Below the pieces are notes generated by a model. It saw only the letters and a program-made list of their open reading frames with translations. It searched no databases and was not told where the DNA came from. The translations under genes were made by a program, and so were the position numbers. From the NCBI RefSeq assembly GCF_020783315.1, contig NZ_CP086063.1, positions 2,592,501-2,656,500 of the forward strand: 64,000 nucleotides of DNA. The letters are read 5' to 3'. This document shows positions 29,349 to 40,214 of this stretch, one piece after another (position 1 is the stretch's first letter; each line of letters begins with the position of its first letter). Source of the stretch: Ferruginibacter lapsinanis. Its GTDB lineage: Bacteria; Bacteroidota; Bacteroidia; Chitinophagales; Chitinophagaceae.

Positions 29349-29960
29349 ATGTCCTCTCCAAACAGATACTTCGTACTCAATAAGCCATTTGATATGGTAT
29401 CACAGTTTGTGAGTACACATAATGTTGGTTTGTTGGGAGATATTGATTTTGATTTTCCGGAAGGTACTCATGCTATTGGAAGATTAGACAACCATAGCGA
29501 AGGCTTATTATTATTGACCACCAATAAAAAGGTTACCCGGTTATTATTTTCAAGTGATATTCCACATAAACGAACCTATTTAGTGCAGGTAAATAAAGAA
29601 GTTAGCCCGGAAAACCTTAGACGATTACAAACCGGTGTCCCCATAAAAATAAAGGGAGGGGTGGAGTATATAACTCCTCCATGTGAGGTAAAGATCGTTC
29701 ATGATCCGGAAATGTATTGTGATCCGGGAGATCGTTTAACTGCTTATCCGCCATTTACCTGGTTAATGATAACACTTACCGAAGGTAAATTTCATCAGGT
29801 GCGTAAAATGGTAAATGCAGTCAGGCATAAATGTAAACGCCTGATACGTGTGTCTATCGAAGACCTTAGATTAGATGATTTAGCTCCGGGCTCTATCCGG
29901 GAAATGAAAGAAGAGGAAATTTTCAGGCTGTTGAAAATCACATCCGCTCCGGCACCCTGA
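29349..29960 (+). CDS. Pseudouridine synthase, RsuA/RluE type
   Basis: This enzyme of 203 residues converts specific uridines of rRNA to pseudouridine. It opens with YFVLNKPFDMVSQF, the family KP motif, and has the catalytic aspartate in HAIGRLDNHSEGLLLLTTN (about 39-57). Later motifs are KRTYLVQV and EGKFHQVRKMVNAVRHKCKRL (in parts; about 142-160), also typical. No S4 domain precedes it, which with the length fits RluE (23S rRNA U2457) better than RsuA. I chose ATG 29349 over an in-frame TTG two codons upstream. Its 3' end overlaps the argS 3' end by 23 bp, tail to tail. Confidence 0.88.
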   Translation: MSSPNRYFVLNKPFDMVSQFVSTHNVGLLGDIDFDFPEGTHAIGRLDNHSEGLLLLTTNKKVTRLLFSSDIPHKRTYLVQVNKEVSPENLRRLQTGVPIKIKGGVEYITPPCEVKIVHDPEMYCDPGDRLTAYPPFTWLMITLTEGKFHQVRKMVNAVRHKCKRLIRVSIEDLRLDDLAPGSIREMKEEEIFRLLKITSAPAP

Positions 29961-31839
29961 TCCCTAGTAATTCCATGCCGCTTTTCAGTACATTGCTGGT
30001 CATAACAGCTAACTGTAAACGCAATCGCTTTTTGTCATCTGTTTCTGCATTAGCAATAGAATGTTCGGTATAAAATGAGTTGAATGTTTTTGCCAGGTTA
30101 AAAACGTAATTCGCAATCACCGATGGGTTATGTTCGGTACATGCCTGGTTAATGGCTGTGGGATATTGTTCGAGTGTTACGATCACTTCTTTTTCCAATT
30201 TAAGTAACCCATTATTGGTCAATGGTTTGTTGTCTGTCATCGGATTCTTCCTTAAAATACTTTTGATCCTTGCATGAGTATATTGCACAAATGGCCCTGT
30301 AAATCCGTGAAAATCGATACTTTCTGCAGGATTGAATACCATTGTTTTTTTCGGGTCAACCCTCAATAAATAAAATTTCATAGCCCCTAAACCGATAGTG
30401 TCATATAATTCGGTCAGTTCAGCTGGAGTAAAGTCTTTCACTTTTCCTAATTCCTCAGTATGTTGTTGTGATGTTGCCACCATTTCATCGACCAGGTCAT
30501 CAGCATCTACTACTGTCCCTTCACGACTTTTCATTTTCCCTGTGGTCAATTCTACCATACCATAACTTAAGTGGTAGATATTGTCAGCATTAGGCATTCC
30601 TAATTTTTGACAGATCAATTGCAGCACTTTCATGTGATAGTTTTGCTCATTGCCGATAACATAAATGCTGCTATCAATTTTATATTCTTCGTATTTCTGC
30701 AAAGCCAATCCAATATCCTGTGTGATGTAAACAGAGGTGCCATCTTTACGTTGCACCAGTTTTTCATCCAATCCTTCAGCGGTCAGATCGATCCAGATAC
30801 TGCCATCTTCCTTTTTATAAAAGACTTTTTTATCCAGCCCTTGTTGCACAATATCTTTTCCTAAAAGATAGGTATTGCTTTCGTAATAAGTTTTATTAAA
30901 ATCACTACCAATACGTTTATAGGTTACATCAAATCCTGCATACACCCAACTGTTCATTGTTTTCCACAATTCAAGTACTTCAGGTTTTCCAGCTTCCCAG
31001 TCAAAAAGCATTTGTTTTGCTTGCTTCATTATTGTTGTTGCGCCTCTTCTTATATCATTTACTTCTTCATTTATTTTTATCAACTTATCTTTTTCAGCAT
31101 TTTCGGTATTTAGTTTTAAGTATAGATTTTTTAACTCCTTTACTTTGGTTTCTTCTTCTGAAGAATAATGAGAAAAGTTGCCCGATTCTTCATTTGTAGC
31201 TAATTCAACCGCTTGTCTTTTTAATTCATTTTCAAATTTTACATAATAATCGCCAACAAAATGATCTCCTTTTATACGGGTGCTTTCCGGAGTTGCTCCA
31301 TTGGCAAACAATTGCCATGCGATCATACTTTTACAAATATGAATACCTCTGTCGTTTACAATACAACTTTTGATTACTTCGTATCCGTTGGCTTTTAAAA
31401 TTTCAGCAACACTCCATCCTAAAAAATTATTTCTTAAATGTCCAAGGTGTAATGGTTTATTGGTGTTGGGGGAGGAGTACTCAACCATTACTTTTTTGCC
31501 ATTACTGCTTTTTTTACCATATGCAACATCTGTGTAATTTTGATTCAACAGATCTGACCAATAAATATCACTTACGGTTAAATTTAAAAACCCTTTTATA
31601 ATATTGTAATGAGTAAAAAGATGCGGATTATTTGTGACAAGGTGTTCACCTAAACTATTCCCTATTGCATCTGGAGATAGCTTCAATGATTTTACCAATG
31701 AGAATAATACAACGGTATAGTCGCCTTCAAACTCAGGCTTGGTTTGGTTGATCTGAAAATCTTTTTCTGTAAATGCTTGATTATATAAGCTTGTTAGGCT
31801 TTCAATTACACTTTTCTGCAGTTTTGTTACTATTGACAT
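29938..31839 (-). CDS. argS: Arginyl-tRNA synthetase
   Basis: ArgRS charges tRNA-Arg. The 633-residue class I enzyme has the N-terminal additional domain (about 1-110), then the signature NKPLHLGHLRNNF (HIGH motif, HLGH here, about 132) and the anticodon-binding DALR domain at the end, TGPFVQYTHARIKSILRK onwards. A KMSKS-like loop is seen as TTGKMKSREGTVV (about 436). A long charged insert about 220-255 fits Bacteroidota forms. The end overlaps the pseudouridine synthase gene by 23 bp. A promoter box only 4 nt from the ATG suggests a leaderless message. Confidence 0.96.
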   Translation of the reverse strand: MSIVTKLQKSVIESLTSLYNQAFTEKDFQINQTKPEFEGDYTVVLFSLVKSLKLSPDAIGNSLGEHLVTNNPHLFTHYNIIKGFLNLTVSDIYWSDLLNQNYTDVAYGKKSSNGKKVMVEYSSPNTNKPLHLGHLRNNFLGWSVAEILKANGYEVIKSCIVNDRGIHICKSMIAWQLFANGATPESTRIKGDHFVGDYYVKFENELKRQAVELATNEESGNFSHYSSEEETKVKELKNLYLKLNTENAEKDKLIKINEEVNDIRRGATTIMKQAKQMLFDWEAGKPEVLELWKTMNSWVYAGFDVTYKRIGSDFNKTYYESNTYLLGKDIVQQGLDKKVFYKKEDGSIWIDLTAEGLDEKLVQRKDGTSVYITQDIGLALQKYEEYKIDSSIYVIGNEQNYHMKVLQLICQKLGMPNADNIYHLSYGMVELTTGKMKSREGTVVDADDLVDEMVATSQQHTEELGKVKDFTPAELTELYDTIGLGAMKFYLLRVDPKKTMVFNPAESIDFHGFTGPFVQYTHARIKSILRKNPMTDNKPLTNNGLLKLEKEVIVTLEQYPTAINQACTEHNPSVIANYVFNLAKTFNSFYTEHSIANAETDDKKRLRLQLAVMTSNVLKSGMELLGIRVPERM

Positions 31840-31843
31840 GCTG

Positions 31844-31851
31844 CAAAAGTA
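31844..31851 (-). promoter_or_regulatory. -7 box TACTTTTG directly before argS
   Basis: The minus strand reads TACTTTTG, a full TAnnTTTG match, ending 4 nt before the argS ATG. If used, transcription would begin at or next to the start codon, giving a leaderless or nearly leaderless mRNA. Confidence 0.45.
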
Positions 31852-31869
31852 AGGCGAGTTTTTTAAATA

Positions 31870-31899
31870 AGGTCGACCACCTTTAAAGATGGCCGACCT
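31870..31899 (-). terminator. Hairpin after the MuiA-like gene
   Basis: AGGTCGACCA (31870-31879) pairs with TGGCCGACCT (31890-31899) with one mismatch around a 10-nt loop. On the minus strand it is followed by TTATTT. It lies 8 nt after the MuiA-like stop and separates it from argS. Confidence 0.6.
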
Positions 31900-31907
31900 A
31901 GTACTTT

Positions 31908-33575
31908 TTACAAATTGCTTACCTTTTTATCTTTTGGATATTTCACCGTATAAGTAAACCTTACTTTTTTGCTTTCTCCGGGTTTCAATTGTAGTTTCCA
32001 TGTTAGTACACCTACTTCCTCATTTACTGCGGCATTGCCGTTGTCTTCTAATTTTACCTCAATATCTTTTACATTACTGATGGGGTATTGATCTTTTAAT
32101 AATAGGTCAACAGTTGTAAGTTTATTGTTCTTAACGGTGATTTCATAAGTAAAGGTTTGTTTAGTTGTATTACCATTTGTTTTTGTACTGGTAAAATCCT
32201 TTACGGTACTGCGTTTTATAGCAACTCTTCTGTCCTTGCCCAATGATAGATTCAAGGTGTCGGCGGTGCTGTTAGGGTCGATAAAAGATTTACCGAGATA
32301 AGTATTGTCCATAATGATATTTGCGGTGCCGGGCAACAGGTCTAAGTTTTGCCAATCGCTTACTTCTGCTAACAAATATGCATCCTTATCTAATTTAGGA
32401 ACAGCATAATTTTTTAGTGTGGCATTTATTTTTTCTTCCTTGATATTCACTGCATGTATTTGGCCATCACTTTCAATATCGTAGGGGAGGTCAATTTCAA
32501 AATTTGTGTTAAGCTGACTTTCCTTTAATGTTGTAAACTGTTGTAAGGTGCTAGGGTCAATGCTTTCATCTGCACGTATACTATACTCACTTAGTTTTTT
32601 ATCATCATTGTAAGTAGATTGTATACTGTTACGAACATCTCTTTTGGCTGTTGCATAGCCTGTTACTACTACTTCATTATACAATTGTGGAACAAATAAT
32701 TGTAAATACCAGGCACTTAGAATAGGGGCGGTAGTTGCCAAATTAGGGCTTCCTGTGCTAAGCGTAAGTTTGGTTTGTTTCCAGTCTATGCCGGTAGATT
32801 GTGTTACAGATGCTTTGTACACTAATCTCAGTTCATTGGTTTTTGAATTCACTCTAATGTCGTACAATGGAGTCCAGCCGGCGGTATTGGTAAAATAACT
32901 CAGCGATACCGGTATTTCACCACTGGCTTTACAGATAACCTGTAAGATTAGTTGTCCGTAAGGTTTATCCGTTTTTACTATCGGGTTAGCGGCTTCGTTT
33001 ATTTTCTTTTGAAAATCAGCGATTCTGTTATTAAGTCCTGTTTCTATTTCTTTTAAATTGAAAATATTTGTTTTAGCTTTTTCAATCTTTACTGTATATG
33101 CGCTAACAAGTTTCAATGTTTCATCAGAGCTAACAGTTTTATTACCGCTATTATTAATTACCGCTTCTATCAGGTTTCCTGTTTTTTCCAACGTTTGTTC
33201 TTCAATAGAGATCAGGTTAGTATTGCGGCGTATTAATTTGTTAATAGCTGTAATACTATCCTGAAAGGCTTTTACCACAGGGTTTACAGCCACCGGAGGA
33301 GTTGTGGGATAAAATACGCTATACTTTTGTGACAGCAACATTACATTCTCAGGCACGCTTATCTGCAAACTATTTACATCAATAACAGTACTTAGTTGTT
33401 TTATTACAATTTGCTTAATGCCCGGATTGACATTCAATTTTGCTTCGTGGGTGAGCTCTGCGCCATAGCCGTAATAGACAGTTGCAGTAGTTAATTTGGC
33501 TTCAACTTTGGCTGTGTCTTGTGCCCTGGCAATGTTGAAAATTCCCAGTAAGGCTAGTAATAGTATTTTTTGCAT
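31908..33575 (-). CDS. DUF4139/DUF4140 (MuiA-like) secreted protein with a TonB-box-like insert
   Basis: The 555-residue protein has a signal peptide (MQKILLLALLGIFNIARAQ, cleavage near 19). Its N-terminal DUF4140 domain has KLTTATVYYGYGAELTHEA and a coiled coil about 95-205. The C-terminal DUF4139 beta domain has LSYFTNTAGWTPLYDIRV and ends with GESKKVRFTYTVKYPKDKKV. This is the layout of the mucoidy-inhibitor A family, whose biochemical role is unknown. Within the DUF4139 half, near residue 305, it carries NEVVVTGYATAKRDVR, strikingly like the TonB-box region of SusC-type receptors. It is likely periplasmic or outer-membrane associated. Family call is good; the function is open. Confidence 0.82.
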   Translation of the reverse strand: MQKILLLALLGIFNIARAQDTAKVEAKLTTATVYYGYGAELTHEAKLNVNPGIKQIVIKQLSTVIDVNSLQISVPENVMLLSQKYSVFYPTTPPVAVNPVVKAFQDSITAINKLIRRNTNLISIEEQTLEKTGNLIEAVINNSGNKTVSSDETLKLVSAYTVKIEKAKTNIFNLKEIETGLNNRIADFQKKINEAANPIVKTDKPYGQLILQVICKASGEIPVSLSYFTNTAGWTPLYDIRVNSKTNELRLVYKASVTQSTGIDWKQTKLTLSTGSPNLATTAPILSAWYLQLFVPQLYNEVVVTGYATAKRDVRNSIQSTYNDDKKLSEYSIRADESIDPSTLQQFTTLKESQLNTNFEIDLPYDIESDGQIHAVNIKEEKINATLKNYAVPKLDKDAYLLAEVSDWQNLDLLPGTANIIMDNTYLGKSFIDPNSTADTLNLSLGKDRRVAIKRSTVKDFTSTKTNGNTTKQTFTYEITVKNNKLTTVDLLLKDQYPISNVKDIEVKLEDNGNAAVNEEVGVLTWKLQLKPGESKKVRFTYTVKYPKDKKVSNL

Positions 33576-33623
33576 ACGCTTGATTTTCTTAACCGGATGC
33601 CAATTTTGAAAGAATTACATAAA

Positions 33624-33643
33624 CTGTTAAAGAACTTTAACAG
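33624..33643. promoter_or_regulatory. Perfect 9-bp palindrome in the MuiA-like/ABC-F divergent region
   Basis: CTGTTAAAG and CTTTAACAG are separated by AA. The site lies about 49 nt upstream of the MuiA-like start and about 135 nt upstream of the ABC-F start. This is the geometry of a dimeric-regulator operator. As an RNA hairpin it would have too small a loop. Confidence 0.4.
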
Positions 33644-33702
33644 CAGATATACTGTTTTTGTAAATATGAGATATTGGATAGTGTTGAAAGCCTTGCTAAT
33701 AG

Positions 33703-35403
<1,701 letters not shown>

Positions 35404-35442
35404 TAGGGAAAGTTGGATGTTTGTTAAGGAGTATAGTTCAAA

Positions 35443-35937
35443 ATGAAAAATAAAATAGTATCAGTCATCGATTCATTTTATCCGCTTTTTAAGCGAATAA
35501 TGCCCTTGCAAACATTTCGTTATGCGGCTTGTGGTGGTTCAAATATGGTATTGAATTTTTCTGTATTCACTATTTTGTATCATTTTTTTGTTGCTAAGTA
35601 TAAGATTGTTCATTTGGGGTTTTATAGTTTTGAGTCTTATAGTTTGGCCCTTTTTCTTGCAGGTGTGCTATCGTTTTTTGTAGGCTTTTTTCTTAACAAA
35701 TACATCGTTTTCGAAGAATCTAACCTCAAAGGAAGGATACAGTTGTTTCGTTATTTTGTCTCTTTTACCTCAAATCTTTTCATTAACTATTTGCTGCTTA
35801 AGTTTTTTGTTACTCAACTGCATTTGTACCCGGTATTGGCACAGTTGATCGTTACAATCATAGTGGTGATCATTAGTTATATTACTCAACGTAAATACAC
35901 ATTCACAGTAAAACCTGATAAAGCTATTGACAGTTAG
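35443..35937 (+). CDS. GtrA-family membrane protein
   Basis: The 164-residue product has four hydrophobic helices with the GtrA opening FRYAACGGSNMVLNFSVFTI (about 26-45) and a later FFVGFFLNKYIVFEESN (about 84). GtrA proteins are small inner-membrane proteins thought to move undecaprenyl-linked sugars for glycan or O-antigen decoration. Here no glycosyltransferase is adjacent, so the partner is unknown. It follows the ABC-F gene after 39 bp, likely in one transcript, and precedes dnaK in the same direction. Confidence 0.85.
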   Translation: MKNKIVSVIDSFYPLFKRIMPLQTFRYAACGGSNMVLNFSVFTILYHFFVAKYKIVHLGFYSFESYSLALFLAGVLSFFVGFFLNKYIVFEESNLKGRIQLFRYFVSFTSNLFINYLLLKFFVTQLHLYPVLAQLIVTIIVVIISYITQRKYTFTVKPDKAIDS

Positions 35938-36061
35938 TACTTTAACTACTGCCATCTTATACTTCAGACGGCTATTTTACGTGTAAATCTGCCATTTTTT
36001 CACCCCACACAGTAATGGCATAATCATTGACAATCTTCATTGAACAAAAAATATAATTATC

Positions 36062-37966
36062 ATGGGAAAGATTATAGGGATAGATCTAGGAACAACCAAT
36101 AGTTGTGTTGCCGTAATGGAAGGTAATGAACCTACAGTTATAGCAAACGATGAGGGGAGACGTACAACGCCATCCATTGTGGCATTTTTGAAGAATGGCG
36201 AACGTAAAGTAGGAGACCCTGCAAAACGTCAGGCTATTACTAATCCGCACAACACGATCATGAGTGTTAAGCGTTTTATGGGACACAAATGGAATGAAGT
36301 ATCTGAAGATATCAGTCATAGCAGCTATAAAGTTGTGAAAGGGGATAATGATACCGTACGTATCGATATCGAAGGAAGATTATATACTCCACAGGAAATA
36401 TCAGCAATGGTTCTTCAAAAAATGAAGAAAACTGCCGAAGAATATTTAGGCCATGAAGTGAACGAAGCGGTAATTACCGTTCCGGCTTATTTCAATGATG
36501 CTCAACGTCAGGCTACTAAAGAAGCAGGTGAAATTGCTGGTTTGAATGTTCGCAGAATTATCAATGAGCCTACTGCTGCGGCATTAGCTTATGGTTTAGA
36601 TAAGAAACACCAGGATCAAAAGATCGCCGTATTTGATCTTGGAGGTGGTACTTTTGATATCTCTATCCTTGAATTGGGCGAAGGTGTATTTGAAGTGAAA
36701 TCTACCAATGGTGATACACACTTAGGTGGTGATGACTTTGATAAAGTGATCATGGATTGGTTAGCTGAAGAATTTAAGAAGGACGAAGCAATCGATTTAC
36801 GCAAGGATCCGATGGCTTGGCAACGTTTGAAAGAAGCTGCTGAAAAAGCCAAAGTTGAGCTGTCTTCTTCGTCAGAAACAGAAATTAACCTGCCTTACAT
36901 TACTGCAGTTGATGGAGTGCCTAAGCATTTGGTGAAGAAATTGACCAGAGCAAACTTCGAGAAATTGGCTGATGACCTTTTTGCAAGATGCTTAAAACCT
37001 TGTGAATTGGCATTGAAAGATGCTGGTTTATCTATCAATGATATTAACGAAGTTATATTGGTTGGAGGTAGTACACGTATTCCTAAAGTACAGGAAATCG
37101 TAGAAAAATTCTTCGGTAAAAAACCAAACAAAGGGGTAAATCCGGATGAAGTAGTAGCTGTTGGAGCTTGTATCCAAGGAGGTGTTTTGACAGGAGAAGT
37201 AAAAGATGTATTGTTATTAGACGTTACTCCATTAAGCCTTGGTATTGAAACTATGGGAGGCGTAATGACCAGATTAATAGAGAGTAATACAACTATACCT
37301 ACAAAAAAATCTGAAGTATTTAGTACAGCCAGTGATAACCAACCCGGTGTACAGATCCATGTACTGCAAGGTGAAAGACCAATGGCTAATCAAAATAAAA
37401 GTTTGGGTATGTTTAACCTGGATGGCATACCTCCGGCTCCAAGAGGAGTACCTCAGGTAGAAGTTACTTTTGATATTGATGCTAATGGTATCCTGCATGT
37501 AACTGCCAAAGACAAAGGCACAGGTAAATCACACAACATCCGTATCGAAGCTGGCAGCGGCTTAAGCAAAGAAGAAATTGAAAAAATGAAAGCTGATGCT
37601 AAAGCCAATGAAGAAAGCGATAAAGCAGAAAAAGAAAAAGTAGAAAAGATCAATCAGGCAGATAGCTTAATATTCCAGACAGAGAAACAAATCAAAGAAT
37701 ATGGTGATAAGATCAGTGCAGATAAGAAAGCACCGATTGAAGCTGCTCTGGAAAAATTAAAAGCAGCGCATAAATCTCAGGATATTCCTGCCATTGATGC
37801 AGCTGTTGCTGAAATGAACACAGCATGGACCGCTGCCAGTGAAGAAATCTATAAAGCGCAAGCAGCTGCCGGCGAACAACCGCAAGGTGATGCAGGCGCT
37901 CAGCCGCAGAATGATGGCAAAGCTGATGATCATGTAGAGGATGTACAGTTTGAAGAAGTGAAATAA
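36062..37966 (+). CDS. dnaK: Chaperone DnaK (Hsp70)
   Basis: DnaK is the Hsp70 chaperone, using ATP cycles to hold unfolded segments. The 634 residues show the ATPase opening [20 protein letters not shown], the adenosine motif [11 protein letters not shown] and the phosphate loop [15 protein letters not shown] (about 193). [20 protein letters not shown] closes the N-terminal domain and the linker reads [15 protein letters not shown] (about 386). The substrate domain and a helical lid follow. It ends in the conserved acidic tail [13 protein letters not shown]. No grpE or dnaJ adjoins it. No CIRCE (TTAGCACTC-N9-GAGTGCTAA) is seen upstream. Confidence 0.98.
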   Translation: MGKIIGIDLGTTNSCVAVMEGNEPTVIANDEGRRTTPSIVAFLKNGERKVGDPAKRQAITNPHNTIMSVKRFMGHKWNEVSEDISHSSYKVVKGDNDTVRIDIEGRLYTPQEISAMVLQKMKKTAEEYLGHEVNEAVITVPAYFNDAQRQATKEAGEIAGLNVRRIINEPTAAALAYGLDKKHQDQKIAVFDLGGGTFDISILELGEGVFEVKSTNGDTHLGGDDFDKVIMDWLAEEFKKDEAIDLRKDPMAWQRLKEAAEKAKVELSSSSETEINLPYITAVDGVPKHLVKKLTRANFEKLADDLFARCLKPCELALKDAGLSINDINEVILVGGSTRIPKVQEIVEKFFGKKPNKGVNPDEVVAVGACIQGGVLTGEVKDVLLLDVTPLSLGIETMGGVMTRLIESNTTIPTKKSEVFSTASDNQPGVQIHVLQGERPMANQNKSLGMFNLDGIPPAPRGVPQVEVTFDIDANGILHVTAKDKGTGKSHNIRIEAGSGLSKEEIEKMKADAKANEESDKAEKEKVEKINQADSLIFQTEKQIKEYGDKISADKKAPIEAALEKLKAAHKSQDIPAIDAAVAEMNTAWTAASEEIYKAQAAAGEQPQGDAGAQPQNDGKADDHVEDVQFEEVK

Positions 37967-37988
37967 TTATAGCGAGAATTATAAAAGT

Positions 37989-38019
37989 AAACCACCTGTT
38001 TGTCGGGTGGTTTCTTTTT
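37989..38019 (+). terminator. Terminator after dnaK
   Basis: AAACCACC pairs with GGTGGTTT (8 bp) over a 9-nt loop and is followed by CTTTTTA. It begins 23 nt after the dnaK stop. Confidence 0.85.
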
Positions 38020-38113
38020 ATTTTTAAGCAATATGTATTTATTTCTAGAACGATATTACGCTGAAGTTTAATTTTTTTAATACTTTAGTTGTACCATTTT
38101 TAAATTATAGTAA

Positions 38114-38659
38114 ATGAAAATATTGTTATTGAGGATTCTGATCATCGTTATTGTGATAATAATATTACTCTTGGTCATAGGATTGTTTTCTAAAAAAGAT
38201 TACAGTGTTGAGAGTGAAATAAGTATCAAAAGGTCAAAATTGGAAGTGTTTGAGTATATAAAATTATTAAAGAACCAAAATAACTACAGTAAATGGGCTT
38301 TAATGGATCCTAATATGAAAAAGGAATATACAGGGATTGATGGAGTAAGGGGATTTAAATCTGCATGGGAAAGTAATATGAAAGAAGTAGGGCAAGGGGT
38401 ACAGGAAATTGTAAAAGTGACAGAAGGAGAAAGAGTTGATTTTGCATTACATTTCATCAAGCCATTCGATGGAATGGCAGATTCTTATATGACGGTTGAT
38501 CCGGTAACACCATCAGAAACAAAAGTAAAATGGGGGTTTCATAGTAAAATGAAGTATCCGATGAATATATTATTAATGTTCATGAATATGGATAAAGTGA
38601 TCGGTAAGGATTTGAATACCGGACTAAATAATTTGAAGAACTTATTGGAAAAAAAATAA
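38114..38659 (+). CDS. SRPBCC-family protein with N-terminal membrane anchor
   Basis: The 181-residue protein begins with one strongly hydrophobic helix (MKILLLRILIIVIVIIILLL), then VESEISIKRSKLEVFEYIKL, the first strand and helix of the START/polyketide-cyclase (SRPBCC) fold. Further marks are NNYSKWALMDPNMKKEY, GVRGFKSAWESN and the closing helix GKDLNTGLNNLKNLLEK. The group has a ligand cavity, but the ligand is unknown. It is likely anchored in the inner membrane. A strong terminator follows. Confidence 0.8.
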   Translation: MKILLLRILIIVIVIIILLLVIGLFSKKDYSVESEISIKRSKLEVFEYIKLLKNQNNYSKWALMDPNMKKEYTGIDGVRGFKSAWESNMKEVGQGVQEIVKVTEGERVDFALHFIKPFDGMADSYMTVDPVTPSETKVKWGFHSKMKYPMNILLMFMNMDKVIGKDLNTGLNNLKNLLEKK

Positions 38660-38681
38660 TCAATAATCAGGTATACTATTT

Positions 38682-38714
38682 AAAGGACATTTGATAAAAC
38701 AAATGTCCTTTTTT
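38682..38714 (+). terminator. Terminator after the SRPBCC gene
   Basis: A perfect 12-bp stem, AAAGGACATTTG with CAAATGTCCTTT, with a 6-nt loop, is followed by a T-run. It separates this gene from the SpmAB-like gene. Confidence 0.92.
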
Positions 38715-38757
38715 ACTTATGAAGTAAATCCTATAACTTAGAATCTAAAATCGGATT

Positions 38758-40158
38758 ATGGCATTAAGCAGGATATGGAGTGCGTTCATTATTATTGCAA
38801 TTCTTGCAGCATCATTTACTTGTATTTTCTCTGAAGGTGGTAATACAGTTTTTAATAAGATGGTAGTGGGTAAGGCAGGAGATACCACACAAACTAGAAT
38901 ATATGACAGCAGTACTGTGCCTTCAACAGTTTTAAACTCATTGGGAGCGAATAAAGAATTCAAAAAGGGCGAGCAAAAGATCACCAAAACTCCTGACAAT
39001 AAATACCTGACCTATAAAGAACAAACGGCAGACGGGATCATCGAAACCTGTAAAGGTGCGGTGAATATTTGTATCGGCTTAATTGGTATCATGACTTTGT
39101 TTATGGGCTTTATGAGCATTGCAGAAAAAGCAGGAGGGATCAATTTACTATCTAGGATCATTGGGCCATTCTTTTCTAAAATATTTCCTGAACTGCCTAA
39201 AGGGCATCCGGCAATGGGGCATATGATGATGAATTTTTCTGCTAATTTATTAGGGTTGGATAATGCAGCCACTCCATTTGGTATAAAGGCAATGGAAAGT
39301 TTACAGGAGATCAATCCGGATAAAACGAGGGCATCTAATTCACAGATCATGTTCTTATGTTTGCATGCATCCGGATTAACGTTGATACCTGTAAGCATCA
39401 TCGCATTAAGAGCATCTACCAAAGCCGTTAATCCTACAGATATTTTTATTCCTTGTATGATCGCCACCTTTGTTGCAACCATGGCAGCGATGTTCATAGT
39501 TTCTATCAAACAAAAAATAAATGTATTTACACCGGTGATAATGGGATGGGTGTTAGGAATATCTGCTATCATTGCATTATTGGTGCTTTACATAAAATCA
39601 TTGCAGTACACAGAAGTACAAACCTTCTCAGGGTTGCTAAGCAATGGGTTGATACTATTTATTTTTCTTGCAATTATTGCCGGAGGTATCTATAAAAAAA
39701 TAGATATTTTTTCTTCCTTTATTGATGGTGCAAAAGGTGGTTTTGAAACAGCTGTCAAGATCATTCCATATTTAGTTGGGATGTTAGTGGCAATTAGTTT
39801 ACTTAGAAATAGTGGCGTGTTTGATGTATTGATCAATGGGATGAAAACAATGTTTGCTGCAATGGGTGCAGATACTCGTTTTGTAGATGGATTACCAACT
39901 GCATTGATAAAACCTTTTAGTGGTGGAGGCGCAAGAGGTATGATGGTAGATACAATGAAAGCATATGGCGCTGATTCTTTTGCAGGAAGATTGAGTTGCA
40001 TTTTACAGGGCTCTTCCGATACAACGTTTTATGTTGTTGCTGTTTACTTCGGGGCTGTATCAATAAAAAATACAAGATATGCAGTAGGAGCAATGTTACT
40101 GGCAGACCTGGTAGGCATTATTACTTCGATAATTTTGTGCTATCTGTTTTTTGGATAA
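38758..40158 (+). CDS. SpmA-SpmB fusion membrane protein (nucleoside-recognition/Gate domains)
   Basis: In one 466-residue chain, the N-terminal half matches SpmA, with NFSANLLGLDNAATPFGIKA (about 160-179) as its gate motif. The C-terminal half matches SpmB, with ALIKPFSGGGARGMMVDTM and GSSDTTFYVVAVYFG (about 421). Both belong to the gate/nucleoside-recognition transporter-like family. About ten membrane helices are visible, and a roughly 75-residue polar loop (about 25-100) follows the first helix. In endospore formers SpmA and SpmB are separate and aid spore core dehydration. This organism is not expected to sporulate, so a different, general transport role is likely. No partner is encoded nearby. 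Confidence 0.85.
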   Translation: MALSRIWSAFIIIAILAASFTCIFSEGGNTVFNKMVVGKAGDTTQTRIYDSSTVPSTVLNSLGANKEFKKGEQKITKTPDNKYLTYKEQTADGIIETCKGAVNICIGLIGIMTLFMGFMSIAEKAGGINLLSRIIGPFFSKIFPELPKGHPAMGHMMMNFSANLLGLDNAATPFGIKAMESLQEINPDKTRASNSQIMFLCLHASGLTLIPVSIIALRASTKAVNPTDIFIPCMIATFVATMAAMFIVSIKQKINVFTPVIMGWVLGISAIIALLVLYIKSLQYTEVQTFSGLLSNGLILFIFLAIIAGGIYKKIDIFSSFIDGAKGGFETAVKIIPYLVGMLVAISLLRNSGVFDVLINGMKTMFAAMGADTRFVDGLPTALIKPFSGGGARGMMVDTMKAYGADSFAGRLSCILQGSSDTTFYVVAVYFGAVSIKNTRYAVGAMLLADLVGIITSIILCYLFFG

Positions 40159-40214
40159 TGAATCGTTAAAGGGGTTAAGTAGTTTAATGTTGTTTAACTT
40201 TCTAATTCCTTGTT

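Noticed and set aside
39012..39572. 186-codon minus-strand frame antisense to the SpmAB-like gene.
   Set aside because: It lies inside a well-supported gene and has no independent start signal.
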